A DNA stretch of 29,286 bases from a virus: IMG/VR virus record IMGVR_UViG_3300035034_001303, positions 1 through 29,286 of that record; one strand, given 5' to 3'. Under the pieces are notes generated by a model. That model was given only the letters and a program-made list of their open reading frames with translations. It did no database searches and was not told the origin of the DNA. A program made the position numbers and the translations under genes. Position 1 is the stretch's first letter. Each line of letters opens with the position of its first letter. This document shows, in pieces, positions 6,856 to 14,801 of this stretch.

Positions 6856-7242
6856 CTAAATATAAAAACCTTGAACGTAAATATTACCGCTGAGAACAGT
6901 ATATCCTGATCCTAAAACTGAAATTTTATAATAAAAATCTGTTTCCGGAGGAATAGGAATAACTGCTGATCCATCAGGAGTTTGAACAGAGTAACTATAC
7001 GTTGTCAAATCAAATGGTATTGATATACTTGGAAAAAGATCATCATAATCAGGTCCTGTAACTCCTGCTTTTGAAGTTGTCACTCCTGTTATTGACCCTG
7101 TAACTTCTGTTAAAACAACAAATAGATTTGTTGCAACAAAAGACTTGGCTCCCGTTGTGAATAGTTTAGTTGTTTGAAGAGTTAAAAAGTCTATGTCTTT
7201 AAAAACGAAAATCTCTTCAGTTTTTGGTTGTCTATATGCCAT
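6856..7242 (-). CDS. Hypothetical virion protein, last gene of late operon
   Basis: A 128-aa beta-rich, Thr/Ser/Val-rich protein (for example VLTEVTGSITGVTTSKAGVT) with no charged coiled coil, typical of a fibre tip, decoration or tail-associated protein. It follows three other fibre-like genes in the same direction, with AGGT before its start and only 9 nt from the upstream stop. No family recognised. Confidence 0.55.
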   Translation of the reverse strand: MAYRQPKTEEIFVFKDIDFLTLQTTKLFTTGAKSFVATNLFVVLTEVTGSITGVTTSKAGVTGPDYDDLFPSISIPFDLTTYSYSVQTPDGSAVIPIPPETDFYYKISVLGSGYTVLSGNIYVQGFYI

Positions 7243-7251
7243 TATTATTAC

Positions 7252-7734
7252 CTAAAATATTGTAAATGTTCCTTGAGACGATTCTACTACCCATCTAGAA
7301 TTTTCTGTTACACACCGTAAATTTAAACATGAGTATCTTTGTAGAGCTGTAATGCTTCCAAGCAATCCTAAAGTTGTGCTGGATGAATTCATACTTATAA
7401 TACTAGAAGGACTTGGTTGAGATATTTTAAATAGTCCAACACCTTTTCCAACAACTTGAATAAAATCTCCAACGGCACTAACAAGCGGTAATACTACGTT
7501 AACTAGAATTGAGTTATTAGTTATGTAGCCATTATTGATATCTGAAACCGCAGAAGTCGTTGTAACTTCAGTCCATTTTGTCAAATTAGTAGGTAGATTA
7601 GACCACTTTATTCCTAAGGATTCAATGTTATCCGAAGTAAGGAATCGTCCTGAAATTCCTGTATCAATTTCTAAATTCTTATTTCCGTCCGAGGTTAAAA
7701 GCGCACCTTTTTTCATTACTCCATTATATGCCAT
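7252..7734 (-). CDS. Tail-fibre-like protein
   Basis: A 160-aa protein. Residues 60-105 (SDINNGYITNNSILVNVVLP, then VGDFIQVVGKGVGLFKI) match a short beta module widely seen at the ends of phage fibres, with pattern 'NxGYIxNN...LPxxxxVGDxIxVxGKGxGxwxI', and the chain ends WVVESSQGTFTIF in the usual way. It probably forms a trimeric fibre or receptor-contacting tip. It follows the larger fibre gene by 3 nt. Confidence 0.7.
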   Translation of the reverse strand: MAYNGVMKKGALLTSDGNKNLEIDTGISGRFLTSDNIESLGIKWSNLPTNLTKWTEVTTTSAVSDINNGYITNNSILVNVVLPLVSAVGDFIQVVGKGVGLFKISQPSPSSIISMNSSSTTLGLLGSITALQRYSCLNLRCVTENSRWVVESSQGTFTIF

Positions 7735-7737
7735 AAT

Positions 7738-8781
7738 CTACTCTATATAATATTGTGAGTTAAACATTCTAACAGTGAAAGAACCGCCATCACTAGCTAT
7801 AATTTGACTTGCTTGATCGTCAATTAAAACAACACCACCTGATACAATTACAGTAATATTGTTTGTACTAGCATCAAAAGAAGTGTCTTTAATTACAAAG
7901 CTTTGACCAGATGTTAGCCCCGCTGTCGCTGGTAATGTGATCGTGCACGCGCTTGCAGAATCTACATAAACAACTTGATCTGTTGTTAAAACACTATAGC
8001 TTCCAGTAACTTCTACAACACCAGCAAGGCTTTTCGGTTGCCAAGTTGGACTAACCCCTGAGCCATTGCTTGTAAGAACTTGTGAAGCTGTTCCGAAACC
8101 AAGTGAACTTATTTGATTATTCGAACCGATTGCAATCGGCGCCGATCCCGCTAATGTTACAGATCTGATGCCTGCCATGAAACATTTCGTTACATTATTT
8201 GGTCCTGCACCCTCACTACCAATTCTAGTAACACTCGATTCGCCTAAAAGTCCATAATTCCCAATATAAATATTATTAGACTCAGCTCCTCCTGTGTTGA
8301 GATATCCCGCGTTTAATCCGATAGCAATATTATTAACACCTGAAATTACTCCAGTTAAGGGAGCTCTTCCGATAGCAATATTATTTCCACCCGTAGTACA
8401 TGAAATTGCAGCTCTATACCCATAAAAACAATTATAACTACCTGTAGAAAGAGTATTTCCAGATCTACTCCCGACATTAGTATTGTATGACCCGGCAGAT
8501 ATACTAGAGCCTGACAAAACTCCAATGTTTGTGTTTTCAGATCCTGATGTTGTTAAAGAGCCCGCATCTTCTCCAATTGATATATTTAAATTTGCATCAG
8601 ATACTTTTAAAGTTGAAACAGTTCCTGCGTTTACAAATTTAACTGTCGAACCAGCTTCTTTTGTAGAATTTTCAGCAAAAACGGTGATGTTAGCACCTGT
8701 AACAGATCCAGTGTCACCAGTTATAGTAGTGATACCACCACCACCACCACCGCTATTAACGGCTAATCCTGATTGACTCAT
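7738..8781 (-). CDS. Tail fibre with YadA-head-like repeats
   Basis: A 347-aa protein. A Gly6 linker (11-16) precedes a repetitive region (about 66-170) with NIGVLSGS, NTNVGSRSG, NIAIGRAP and NIAIGLNAG, the spacing seen in left-handed beta-roll heads of trimeric adhesins and in some phage fibres. Then come NNIYIGNYG, FMAGIRSVT, LGFGTASQVLTSNGSGVSPT (a common fibre motif) and a final beta domain (VTGSYSVLTTDQVVYVDSAS). It is probably the main receptor-binding fibre. The AAGGAGA site is strong. Confidence 0.75.
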   Translation of the reverse strand: MSQSGLAVNSGGGGGGITTITGDTGSVTGANITVFAENSTKEAGSTVKFVNAGTVSTLKVSDANLNISIGEDAGSLTTSGSENTNIGVLSGSSISAGSYNTNVGSRSGNTLSTGSYNCFYGYRAAISCTTGGNNIAIGRAPLTGVISGVNNIAIGLNAGYLNTGGAESNNIYIGNYGLLGESSVTRIGSEGAGPNNVTKCFMAGIRSVTLAGSAPIAIGSNNQISSLGFGTASQVLTSNGSGVSPTWQPKSLAGVVEVTGSYSVLTTDQVVYVDSASACTITLPATAGLTSGQSFVIKDTSFDASTNNITVIVSGGVVLIDDQASQIIASDGGSFTVRMFNSQYYIE

Positions 8782-8782
8782 A

Positions 8783-9121
8783 CTATTCTCCTTTCGCGTA
8801 GATTCCTTCTAACCAGACATCTTTAGTCGTGGCAGAAGTGCTTTCTTTAACATAGAATTGCGAATTAATTCCCATTACAAAGTTGTCAAGCTCTGAGATA
8901 GGCGGTGAATTCGTGGACAGATCATACAAAGTAAATCCCCCTGCTGGAACGAAGAAGTTATCTGTCGTTGCATCAAGGCTTATTAAAATGTCCCCATCAG
9001 TCATATTAGTGACTTTAAACGTTCTCCAATTGTGAGCAAGAGGAGCGCCAAGGGCAGCATAGGTACCTGAGATACCTGCTGCTGCAATTGTTCTAATTGA
9101 ATCTGCTCTAACTATAGCCAT
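8783..9121 (-). CDS. Hypothetical virion-associated protein
   Basis: A 112-aa protein with a compact beta-rich pattern: AHNWRTFKVTNMTDGDILIS, FFVPAGGFTLYDLSTN and QFYVKESTSATTKDVWLEGI. This resembles small proteins encoded next to fibres in many phages, probably a decoration or fibre-adaptor protein. AGGTGA precedes its start. Function not established. Confidence 0.6.
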   Translation of the reverse strand: MAIVRADSIRTIAAAGISGTYAALGAPLAHNWRTFKVTNMTDGDILISLDATTDNFFVPAGGFTLYDLSTNSPPISELDNFVMGINSQFYVKESTSATTKDVWLEGIYAKGE

Positions 9122-9129
9122 TTTATCAC

Positions 9130-9600
9130 CTATACTACTGGTTCGAATATTTCATAAGCTACAGTCGAAGTGTCTGTGCCTTGAGAAGCGAGAATCGTAA
9201 ACGAAGCACCAGCAGTTCTAGCAGACACGCCTAGCGCTGAAGGAACACCAACTGTGCCTAAATCTTGAGCAGTTAAGAAGATACGGCTATCAGCAGTTAC
9301 TGAAGTATTAGCAACAACCACGGTTCCACCCACGAGAACAGCTACGCCTTGCTTGGCATTAGATCCTTCTGCCGCCCTGAAGCCATTACCTGCTCCTAGT
9401 GTAGATATATTGCCTGTAACACTTAAATCGCCTAGTGAGCCATTAGAAAGCGAATTAGGGGTAATGTAAGCATTGTCAACAACTCCTGCTGCCACTTCTA
9501 CCGCTGTAGCTGCTCTAACTGCTGAAGGCTGTGTAGATGGTGTGCCTGTTACGCCTGGTGGATAGCCTGCATGACCTAGTGGATTTGTAAAAAGTCCCAT
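9130..9600 (-). CDS. Fibre or capsid-decoration-like protein
   Basis: A 156-aa protein. AATAVEVAAGVVDNAYITPN near residue 30 is a recurrent fibre motif, and the C-terminal half (KQGVAVLVGGTVVVANTSVT, FTILASQGTDTSTVAYEIFE) is the small beta domain common to phage fibres and capsid-decorating fibres. It has a good GGAGA site and starts a block of five fibre-like genes after a 230-bp gap, so it may have its own promoter. Confidence 0.65.
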   Translation of the reverse strand: MGLFTNPLGHAGYPPGVTGTPSTQPSAVRAATAVEVAAGVVDNAYITPNSLSNGSLGDLSVTGNISTLGAGNGFRAAEGSNAKQGVAVLVGGTVVVANTSVTADSRIFLTAQDLGTVGVPSALGVSARTAGASFTILASQGTDTSTVAYEIFEPVV

Positions 9601-9710
9601 GTTATTCTCCGTGTTGTTTAAATTGTCTAGATGTTTATAATCTTTTCTTTAATTTTTGTTTGTTTAATTGTATAGTATGTTATTGAAAGCATGCATAATG
9701 TTTTATTTAG

Positions 9711-9738
9711 TTGATTTTAATTAGCGTTTATAGATAAT
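9711..9738 (+). promoter_or_regulatory. Possible sigma70-type promoter on the strand opposite the late operon
   Basis: TTGATT (9711-9716) and GATAAT (9733-9738) are separated by 16 nt, pointing rightward within the only long gap of the late gene block. It would place a start of transcription near 9745, about 34 nt before the micropeptide ORF. In such AT-rich DNA chance matches are common. Confidence 0.3.
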
Positions 9739-9778
9739 TGATATTGTAAACACATTTAATTTTAAACAAGGTATTTAT

Positions 9779-9829
9779 ATGTTTTTAACAGCTTTGTCTC
9801 TCATGTTTATCTGGTGGGTATATGAATAA
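9779..9829 (+). CDS. Possible 16-residue membrane micropeptide
   Basis: The ORF encodes MFLTALSLMFIWWVYE and stops 1 nt before the end of the convergent ejection-protein gene. Fifteen of the residues form one continuous hydrophobic stretch. AAGG stands 9 nt before the ATG and a promoter-like pair lies at 9711-9738. It is on the strand opposite all surrounding genes. Small hydrophobic peptides of this kind can be holin-like, toxin-like (type I) or regulatory; none is proven here and the ORF is short enough to arise by chance. Confidence 0.3.
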   Translation: MFLTALSLMFIWWVYE

Positions 9830-9830
9830 T

Positions 9831-12527
9831 TTACTCACCTTCCTCTTCTAAAGTCTTATTCAAATTCTCAATAGCTACCATAAAATCAATTGTTCTATAT
9901 TTAACTTTTGAAGCTTCGATAAAAGCTCTTCTAACCCTTGGATTTATAAGCATTTTCCTGAGAACTTTGTAACCAATCAAGCTTGCTACTGTATTAGGCA
10001 ATCCCAACTTCATTAAACCAAATACACTCATAACGCCTTTTTCGTTAATACCCATAGTTTCGGTAAAAGCTTCACTAAACTTTTGCATACCTTTTTGCAC
10101 TGGGAAATCTTTTTCAGCCATTCTATCTAAGATATCTTTACCACGTTTACCTGTGGATTCTTTATCTCCTCTGGCTTTCCTACTAATACTTTCTTCACCA
10201 ACAGCTTTACTTTTTTGCATCGGTTTAAGTTTTTCAGACATTCTCTCTAGCGTCTTCTTACCTCTTGCTCCTGAAGAGTTCTTAAATTCTCTAACTTGTC
10301 TTTCAAGAGATTCTCTACCAACCTTACCTTCTAAAAGCTTAGCATTTTTTCTAAATACATCAACTCTTGATTCAAGATCTTTAAAAAATTTAACAGCTTC
10401 TTTACCGCCAATATCTTCAATATTTTTAATATTAGCAGGGTTTTTCATGAATTCGTTTAATTTATTAACATCTAGCTTACCATCTTTCAAAACAGTTTTT
10501 GCAACATCTGTAAAAGATTGATTTTCAAGATAGCTCTTTATTTCATTCCAATTCTCATTTCCTTTAAATGTCTTTTCTACAAGCTTTTGCCCTTTCTCTG
10601 TCTTCCATAGCTTCAATGTTTTCTCAGGTCTAGTTCCTTCGGTAAGGGCTGTGCTCATATCATCAATAATCCCCTGCTGAGCAAGCTTGGTTCTAGTCTT
10701 TGGGTTGTATGGGTTTTTAGACTCTACAATTTCTTTGGCTATGTTTTTACTTTTCTCAGATAGATGCTTTTCGATTTCCCTAAACTGCTTTTTAGCTTGT
10801 GAATAAGATTGAGAGTTGAGCTTTTCTAAAACCTGCTTCTCTACTTTAGCCATCTGATTTTCAGTTAAAACCTCTTTTAGATCGCTTAAGTTTGTGGGTT
10901 GATCTACAGACTTGGCAATTCTTTCGCCTACTTCATTTTTACGTATACTCTTTATAGACTTCTTACCGAATTTCCTTGCTGTAATTGCATGTGCTTCTTC
11001 TGCCAATTCGAAAGCTGCCAAGGCATCTGGATTAGTAGACAAGCCTGCCCTAACATCTTGCTTTGCACCCTTAACAACTTTTCTTAAAGCATCTTTAGCA
11101 GAGGGTTCAATTGCTGAGTAATCGATTATTTCGTTTAGTCTTTTAGCTAATTTAATAGTTTCGGAAACACCCACTTCACCAGTAGAAATAATATGTTCAA
11201 TTTTACCTTTTGAATCCCTAATAATTTTATATCCAGAATCCTCTAAAGTCGTTTCTAATGTAGAAATAACCTTTGAATATCCTTCAGGCTTTGTTTTAAT
11301 ACCTTCAATTTTGATTAAAGCTTCTCCAGCTTCCTTTCCAGTTTTTGTAGGAGTATGTGTCGATATTTCAGCAGCCTCTTCCGCTTCTTTATACAAAGGC
11401 TTGTATTTAGATTTTTCAGCTTTTAAGTTCTTGTTAATATCTTCTTTGATAGAATTTCCAAGCTCTTGCTCTGTCTGCTTTACAGGGCTAACTTCATCGA
11501 TAGTCTTTTTAAGCGTTGCATTTTCAATTTCTTCAGCTTGTTTAGAAAAGTTAAGCTCTTCTGGTTGTAATTTCTCAGGTAAATGAATCGTTTCACTTTC
11601 TAGTTTTTCAAAAGATTCCTTGCTAACTCTACCCTGCTCTAATTGTTTAGGAGTGACCGCTTCATTAGGTTTGATTTTTGATTGTGCTATTTCATTACTA
11701 GCTACTTCTAGTTCACTTTCAGCACTAGTTTTCATTATATCTTTGCTAGCATTTATTTCTGCATTAGGGATGCTTTCTACTGTTTCAAAAGCTTTCTCTG
11801 CAATTTCTTCAGTCTTACTTGGATTGATATTACTTTCTTCAATTACACTAGCTACTTTTTTTAATATCTCCTTCTTAGGAACACCTGAAGATCTAACCTT
11901 ATTTATTAAGAATTTACCAAAGGTTCCAACCAATCCAAGGCTTGATAAAAGCAGATCAAGTTTAAACCATTCAGCACCGTGGTCTAACATTTCGTTAGTA
12001 TCAGGCATTTCACCTTTGGCCACACTTTCTAATGCATTAACTGTTGCACCTGTAGAACCTGCTGCGAATAAATTAGCTACAGCACTTGCTTGTCTCTGTA
12101 AAATAGGACTTTTTCCTGCTAAATAACCGAAACCTCCACCAAATACACCAAATATTTTAGAAATAGGCATGAGAGAGCCTGTTATTTTACCAAAAGTTTC
12201 ACCCAATTCCCCTTCTTCGGGTTTAAGCGCGTCTATGTTTTCAGTTGCTCCAAAAGTTGCTCCGGATAAAAAGCCCTTAGTTACGCCTTTGGATTGTAGA
12301 AATTCTCTTTCAGTTTTAAGATCTCTCGCATATTCAAGGCGATCTTGAACAGACATGTTTTTAAGCTCTTCGACAGTCTTTTCTTCAGTTTTATAATGAC
12401 TTGCGATATCTTCTTTTGGAGTTTTATCTTCATCAACAAGTTTGAATTTTCGAGGCTTTTCATCAACAAGTTTGAATTTTCGAGGCTTGACTTTTTCGTC
12501 ATCTACTATTTCTTCTTCGTTATCCAT
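9831..12527 (-). CDS. Large internal virion / DNA-ejection protein candidate
   Basis: An 898-aa protein, the largest here. The N-terminus has two tandem KPRKFKLVDE repeats, then Gly-rich hydrophobic segments (ITGSLMPISKIFGVFGGGFG and LLLSSLGLVGTFGKFLI, about 115-205), a long Lys/Glu helical middle (about 220-800) and a hydrophobic end (VFGLMKLGLPNTVASLIGYK). This mixture of membrane-active and helical parts, its position between the tail hub and fibres, and its size are typical of podovirus proteins ejected with the DNA (P22 gp16/gp20, T7 gp15/gp16). No lytic transglycosylase motif is evident. It overlaps the upstream gene by 22 nt. Confidence 0.6.
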   Translation of the reverse strand: MDNEEEIVDDEKVKPRKFKLVDEKPRKFKLVDEDKTPKEDIASHYKTEEKTVEELKNMSVQDRLEYARDLKTEREFLQSKGVTKGFLSGATFGATENIDALKPEEGELGETFGKITGSLMPISKIFGVFGGGFGYLAGKSPILQRQASAVANLFAAGSTGATVNALESVAKGEMPDTNEMLDHGAEWFKLDLLLSSLGLVGTFGKFLINKVRSSGVPKKEILKKVASVIEESNINPSKTEEIAEKAFETVESIPNAEINASKDIMKTSAESELEVASNEIAQSKIKPNEAVTPKQLEQGRVSKESFEKLESETIHLPEKLQPEELNFSKQAEEIENATLKKTIDEVSPVKQTEQELGNSIKEDINKNLKAEKSKYKPLYKEAEEAAEISTHTPTKTGKEAGEALIKIEGIKTKPEGYSKVISTLETTLEDSGYKIIRDSKGKIEHIISTGEVGVSETIKLAKRLNEIIDYSAIEPSAKDALRKVVKGAKQDVRAGLSTNPDALAAFELAEEAHAITARKFGKKSIKSIRKNEVGERIAKSVDQPTNLSDLKEVLTENQMAKVEKQVLEKLNSQSYSQAKKQFREIEKHLSEKSKNIAKEIVESKNPYNPKTRTKLAQQGIIDDMSTALTEGTRPEKTLKLWKTEKGQKLVEKTFKGNENWNEIKSYLENQSFTDVAKTVLKDGKLDVNKLNEFMKNPANIKNIEDIGGKEAVKFFKDLESRVDVFRKNAKLLEGKVGRESLERQVREFKNSSGARGKKTLERMSEKLKPMQKSKAVGEESISRKARGDKESTGKRGKDILDRMAEKDFPVQKGMQKFSEAFTETMGINEKGVMSVFGLMKLGLPNTVASLIGYKVLRKMLINPRVRRAFIEASKVKYRTIDFMVAIENLNKTLEEEGE
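12430..12489 (-). repeat. 30-bp tandem duplication in the ejection-protein gene
   Basis: Two adjacent, essentially perfect 30-bp copies (12430-12459 and 12460-12489, differing only at the last base or so) encode KPRKFKLVDE twice near the N-terminus. Identity at DNA level, including silent positions, indicates a recent in-frame duplication. Confidence 0.85.
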
Positions 12528-13615
12528 CGCATCCCATCACTGTAAAAGCTTTCACCGTTTTCTTCGTCTTCATAAGTTTTACCTTTGTTGCTTTTTGCAT
12601 CAGGTAATCCAGGAATGTCAACTTCTTCCCCTGTTACATCATAATCTAACATTACATCCATTAAAGTTTCGGTTTCCTTATCAAACCGCTCAAGTACTTC
12701 CTTCGGAGGATTTCCGTCATACTTATTAAGCATTGCTAACTTTTCACTCGCTCTAGACTTAGCTTGTTTTGCAAAGCGTTCTAATGAATCTATTTTAGCT
12801 TCTCTATGCCAAGGAGCATCAGAACCTGAAATAGCATACATATCTTGAATTCTCTTAAGCTTTTGTGCAGCAAGAGGTCCACTAGGGTTAAATATCTTAA
12901 TAATTGGATCTATAAGAGGAAATGTAACAGCTTCTAGCTCTTTACCTGTTTTAGATAAACCAAACATAGAAAGTAATGTCCCTGTTTTTCCAAGATCTCT
13001 TGAAAGTTCCCTTCCATAGTTAATATTTTCCAAAGTAGTATCTAGCTTAGAAAGTTCATCGGTAAGGGATATGTATTTCTCTGCGTTTTTCTCTTGAGTT
13101 TTCCTGTCTAAATCGTCTTGCTTATTCATTTTATTTTTAAATAAAGCAGTTGAGTCAGCCAACCCTACATTACCTCTTAAAGCAGCTAATTGCTCTTCAG
13201 GTAAACCTAATTGCTCTAGTATTTTATTTGACCTATCTATATCCGATGTTTCTTTAAAAGCTTTCTTTTCTTTTTCAGCATTTTGTTTGTCATTAGATGC
13301 ATTTAATTTATTCTGATCTATTGTATTTCTAGCTTCTTGAAGATCTTCTGTTTTCATAGCATGTCTTTGCATCTCTTTAAAGTTCTGTTGACCTAGAACT
13401 TGCTTGTACATGTTCCTCTGAGCATCAAGACTATAAGTTTTTGTATTATTAATAGCGTTTATAATCTGATCTCCAGTGGGATTGTCTCCTAAAGCTTCTA
13501 TTGCCCTCTGCATTGACTTTTGGTCACTAGCTTGCATATAACCATCAGCAACTCCCTTCCCCATATTGCTAAAAGCTTGAGACCAATCATGGTCTGGAGG
13601 TACAACTGTTACCAT
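12506..13615 (-). CDS. Internal virion / ejection protein candidate
   Basis: A 369-aa, mostly helical and highly charged protein (for example NASNDKQNAEKEKKAFKETS) with long coiled-coil stretches from 75 to 205 and an acidic tail. It lies between the 171-aa virion protein and the 898-aa ejection candidate, the usual place for the second of three podovirus ejection proteins. Good AGGAGA site 6 nt before the ATG. No enzymatic motif seen. The 22-nt overlap with the following gene suggests coupled synthesis. Confidence 0.55.
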   Translation of the reverse strand: MVTVVPPDHDWSQAFSNMGKGVADGYMQASDQKSMQRAIEALGDNPTGDQIINAINNTKTYSLDAQRNMYKQVLGQQNFKEMQRHAMKTEDLQEARNTIDQNKLNASNDKQNAEKEKKAFKETSDIDRSNKILEQLGLPEEQLAALRGNVGLADSTALFKNKMNKQDDLDRKTQEKNAEKYISLTDELSKLDTTLENINYGRELSRDLGKTGTLLSMFGLSKTGKELEAVTFPLIDPIIKIFNPSGPLAAQKLKRIQDMYAISGSDAPWHREAKIDSLERFAKQAKSRASEKLAMLNKYDGNPPKEVLERFDKETETLMDVMLDYDVTGEEVDIPGLPDAKSNKGKTYEDEENGESFYSDGMRWITKKK

Positions 13616-13636
13616 TTTATTTCTCCTGTTGTTTTT

Positions 13637-14152
13637 TTAACCTGCTGTTGAACCTGCTGCCATTCCAGCTCCTTGCCCAGCTCCTTCTGCAAACCCTTGA
13701 AAAGCTCCCTTAGTACCAGGTTTATAGATGTTTTCAACAGTCTGTTTTCCAAGTAGTTGATTGACGCCTTGCATCTGATTTTGTTGGCTTTGTTGCTTTT
13801 CACCCTGCTGAGCTTGATACATTAGAGCCGCTAATTCACTTTGAAGATCTACACCAGCCTTGTTCTGTGCGTTTTGCATTCCAGAACCGCCTACTTGTCC
13901 ACCTGCTATGAACTTCTCTTGAAGAATTGGTAAGATGTTTTCTTGGAAGTTCTTAAGAGCAGGATTGGTAACGCCTTTATCAAAAGCTTCTTGATCAAAG
14001 CCTTTGTTACCGAATATATCTCCAAAAACACCTTCACCAGTTGTTAATCCCTGCTGAAGTAATTTCATCAACTCTTCTTGTAAAGGGTTTATTGTTGATA
14101 TTTGCTTGCTCTTTCCCTTTGTTCCAAAATATATGTCTTTAAACTTTGGCAT
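13637..14152 (-). CDS. Virion (ejection-type) protein with common phage N-terminal motif
   Basis: A 171-aa protein. Its start MPKFKDIYFGTKGKSKQIST and the stretch NPALKNFQENILPILQEKFI, followed by GGSGMQNA and DLQSELAALMYQA, follow a pattern repeated in many podoviruses just upstream of the ejection proteins. The C-terminus is Gly/Ala-rich (GAGQGAGMAAGSTAG), able to be flexible or membrane-active. It is most like the small P22 gp7-type ejection protein by position and composition. TAATG coupling with the upstream gene. Confidence 0.6.
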   Translation of the reverse strand: MPKFKDIYFGTKGKSKQISTINPLQEELMKLLQQGLTTGEGVFGDIFGNKGFDQEAFDKGVTNPALKNFQENILPILQEKFIAGGQVGGSGMQNAQNKAGVDLQSELAALMYQAQQGEKQQSQQNQMQGVNQLLGKQTVENIYKPGTKGAFQGFAEGAGQGAGMAAGSTAG

Positions 14153-14622
14153 TATTTCCTCTTAATAAAATAGATTGTTACGTAGCCTGAGAAGGCAGAA
14201 TAGTTCGTGCCACTGCTAGTTAATATTATGTCTTGACCTGTTCTAACGATTGAAACTCTATTATTAGGAGTGGTGAAATCTAAATTTGGCAGTATAATAG
14301 TTGAACTGCTAGAAAGATCTCCGCTGCTGATATAACCTTTCATTTCAATAATAGTGAAGTTGCCTGATACGCCGATCGGTATTGTATTTGTATTACCAAC
14401 CCAAGTAGAAAGAGGTAAAGTCTTTGTCCAAATAGGCTGATTGTCTACCCAAGTAAATGAAGTCATTCTCTCTCGAGTAAAATAGCTACAATCGTCAATA
14501 GTTGAGTTCACAGCGTTTGATATCAAAAGGAACATGTTTTGCAATTGATATTGGAATTGCTGTGTCTGGTCTTCAGGCTTTCCCTGGTACTTTTGCCATG
14601 AGTAGTTAGGTTGTAATTTCAT
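14152..14622 (-). CDS. Hypothetical structural protein
   Basis: A 156-aa protein. The Gln-rich N-terminus (PEDQTQQFQYQLQNMFLLIS) is helical and probably trimerises or binds the tail hub; the rest is beta-rich (SGNFTIIEMKGYISSGDLSS, YSAFSGYVTIYFIKRK). The layout suggests a small spike or hub-associated protein. It shares stop/start bases with both neighbours (TAATG), placing it in one translational chain with the tail hub. Confidence 0.55.
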   Translation of the reverse strand: MKLQPNYSWQKYQGKPEDQTQQFQYQLQNMFLLISNAVNSTIDDCSYFTRERMTSFTWVDNQPIWTKTLPLSTWVGNTNTIPIGVSGNFTIIEMKGYISSGDLSSSSTIILPNLDFTTPNNRVSIVRTGQDIILTSSGTNYSAFSGYVTIYFIKRK

Positions 14623-14801
14623 TAAATTTCTTTACTCTTGTTTGGATTTGCATCGTACTCTTCTACGCTAATATCAGGAATTATGAAGTCATTTCTTATG
14701 ATGAATTCTACCATATCATGAGCTGCTGCTTCATTATTAAACGTGTAGATGATTCTTCTTACAGGCTGATGCTCAATGACTTGATAGTACTTATAAGACA
14801 T
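14622..14801 (-). CDS. Small 59-aa protein between tail hub and spike genes
   Basis: An ORF of 59 codons beginning MSYKYYQVIEHQPVRRIIYT and ending ANPNKSKEI. The start shares bases with the tail hub stop (TGATG) and the stop shares bases with the next start (TAATG). This exact tiling in a gap-free operon, and AGGAAGGA upstream, argue that it is real. It has a small alpha/beta pattern (HDMVEFIIRNDFIIPDISVE) with no family I can name. Confidence 0.65.
   Translation of the reverse strand: MSYKYYQVIEHQPVRRIIYTFNNEAAAHDMVEFIIRNDFIIPDISVEEYDANPNKSKEI

Noticed and set aside
11620-12126. Plus-strand 168-aa hydrophobic frame
   Set aside because: Antisense shadow of the 898-aa ejection protein; the Ser/Leu/Ala pattern mirrors its Lys/Glu/Ala helices.
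13609-13803. Minus-strand 64-aa frame inside the 171-aa virion gene
   Set aside because: Overlaps in another frame a conserved virion gene and ends within the next gene's leader; composition is random-like.
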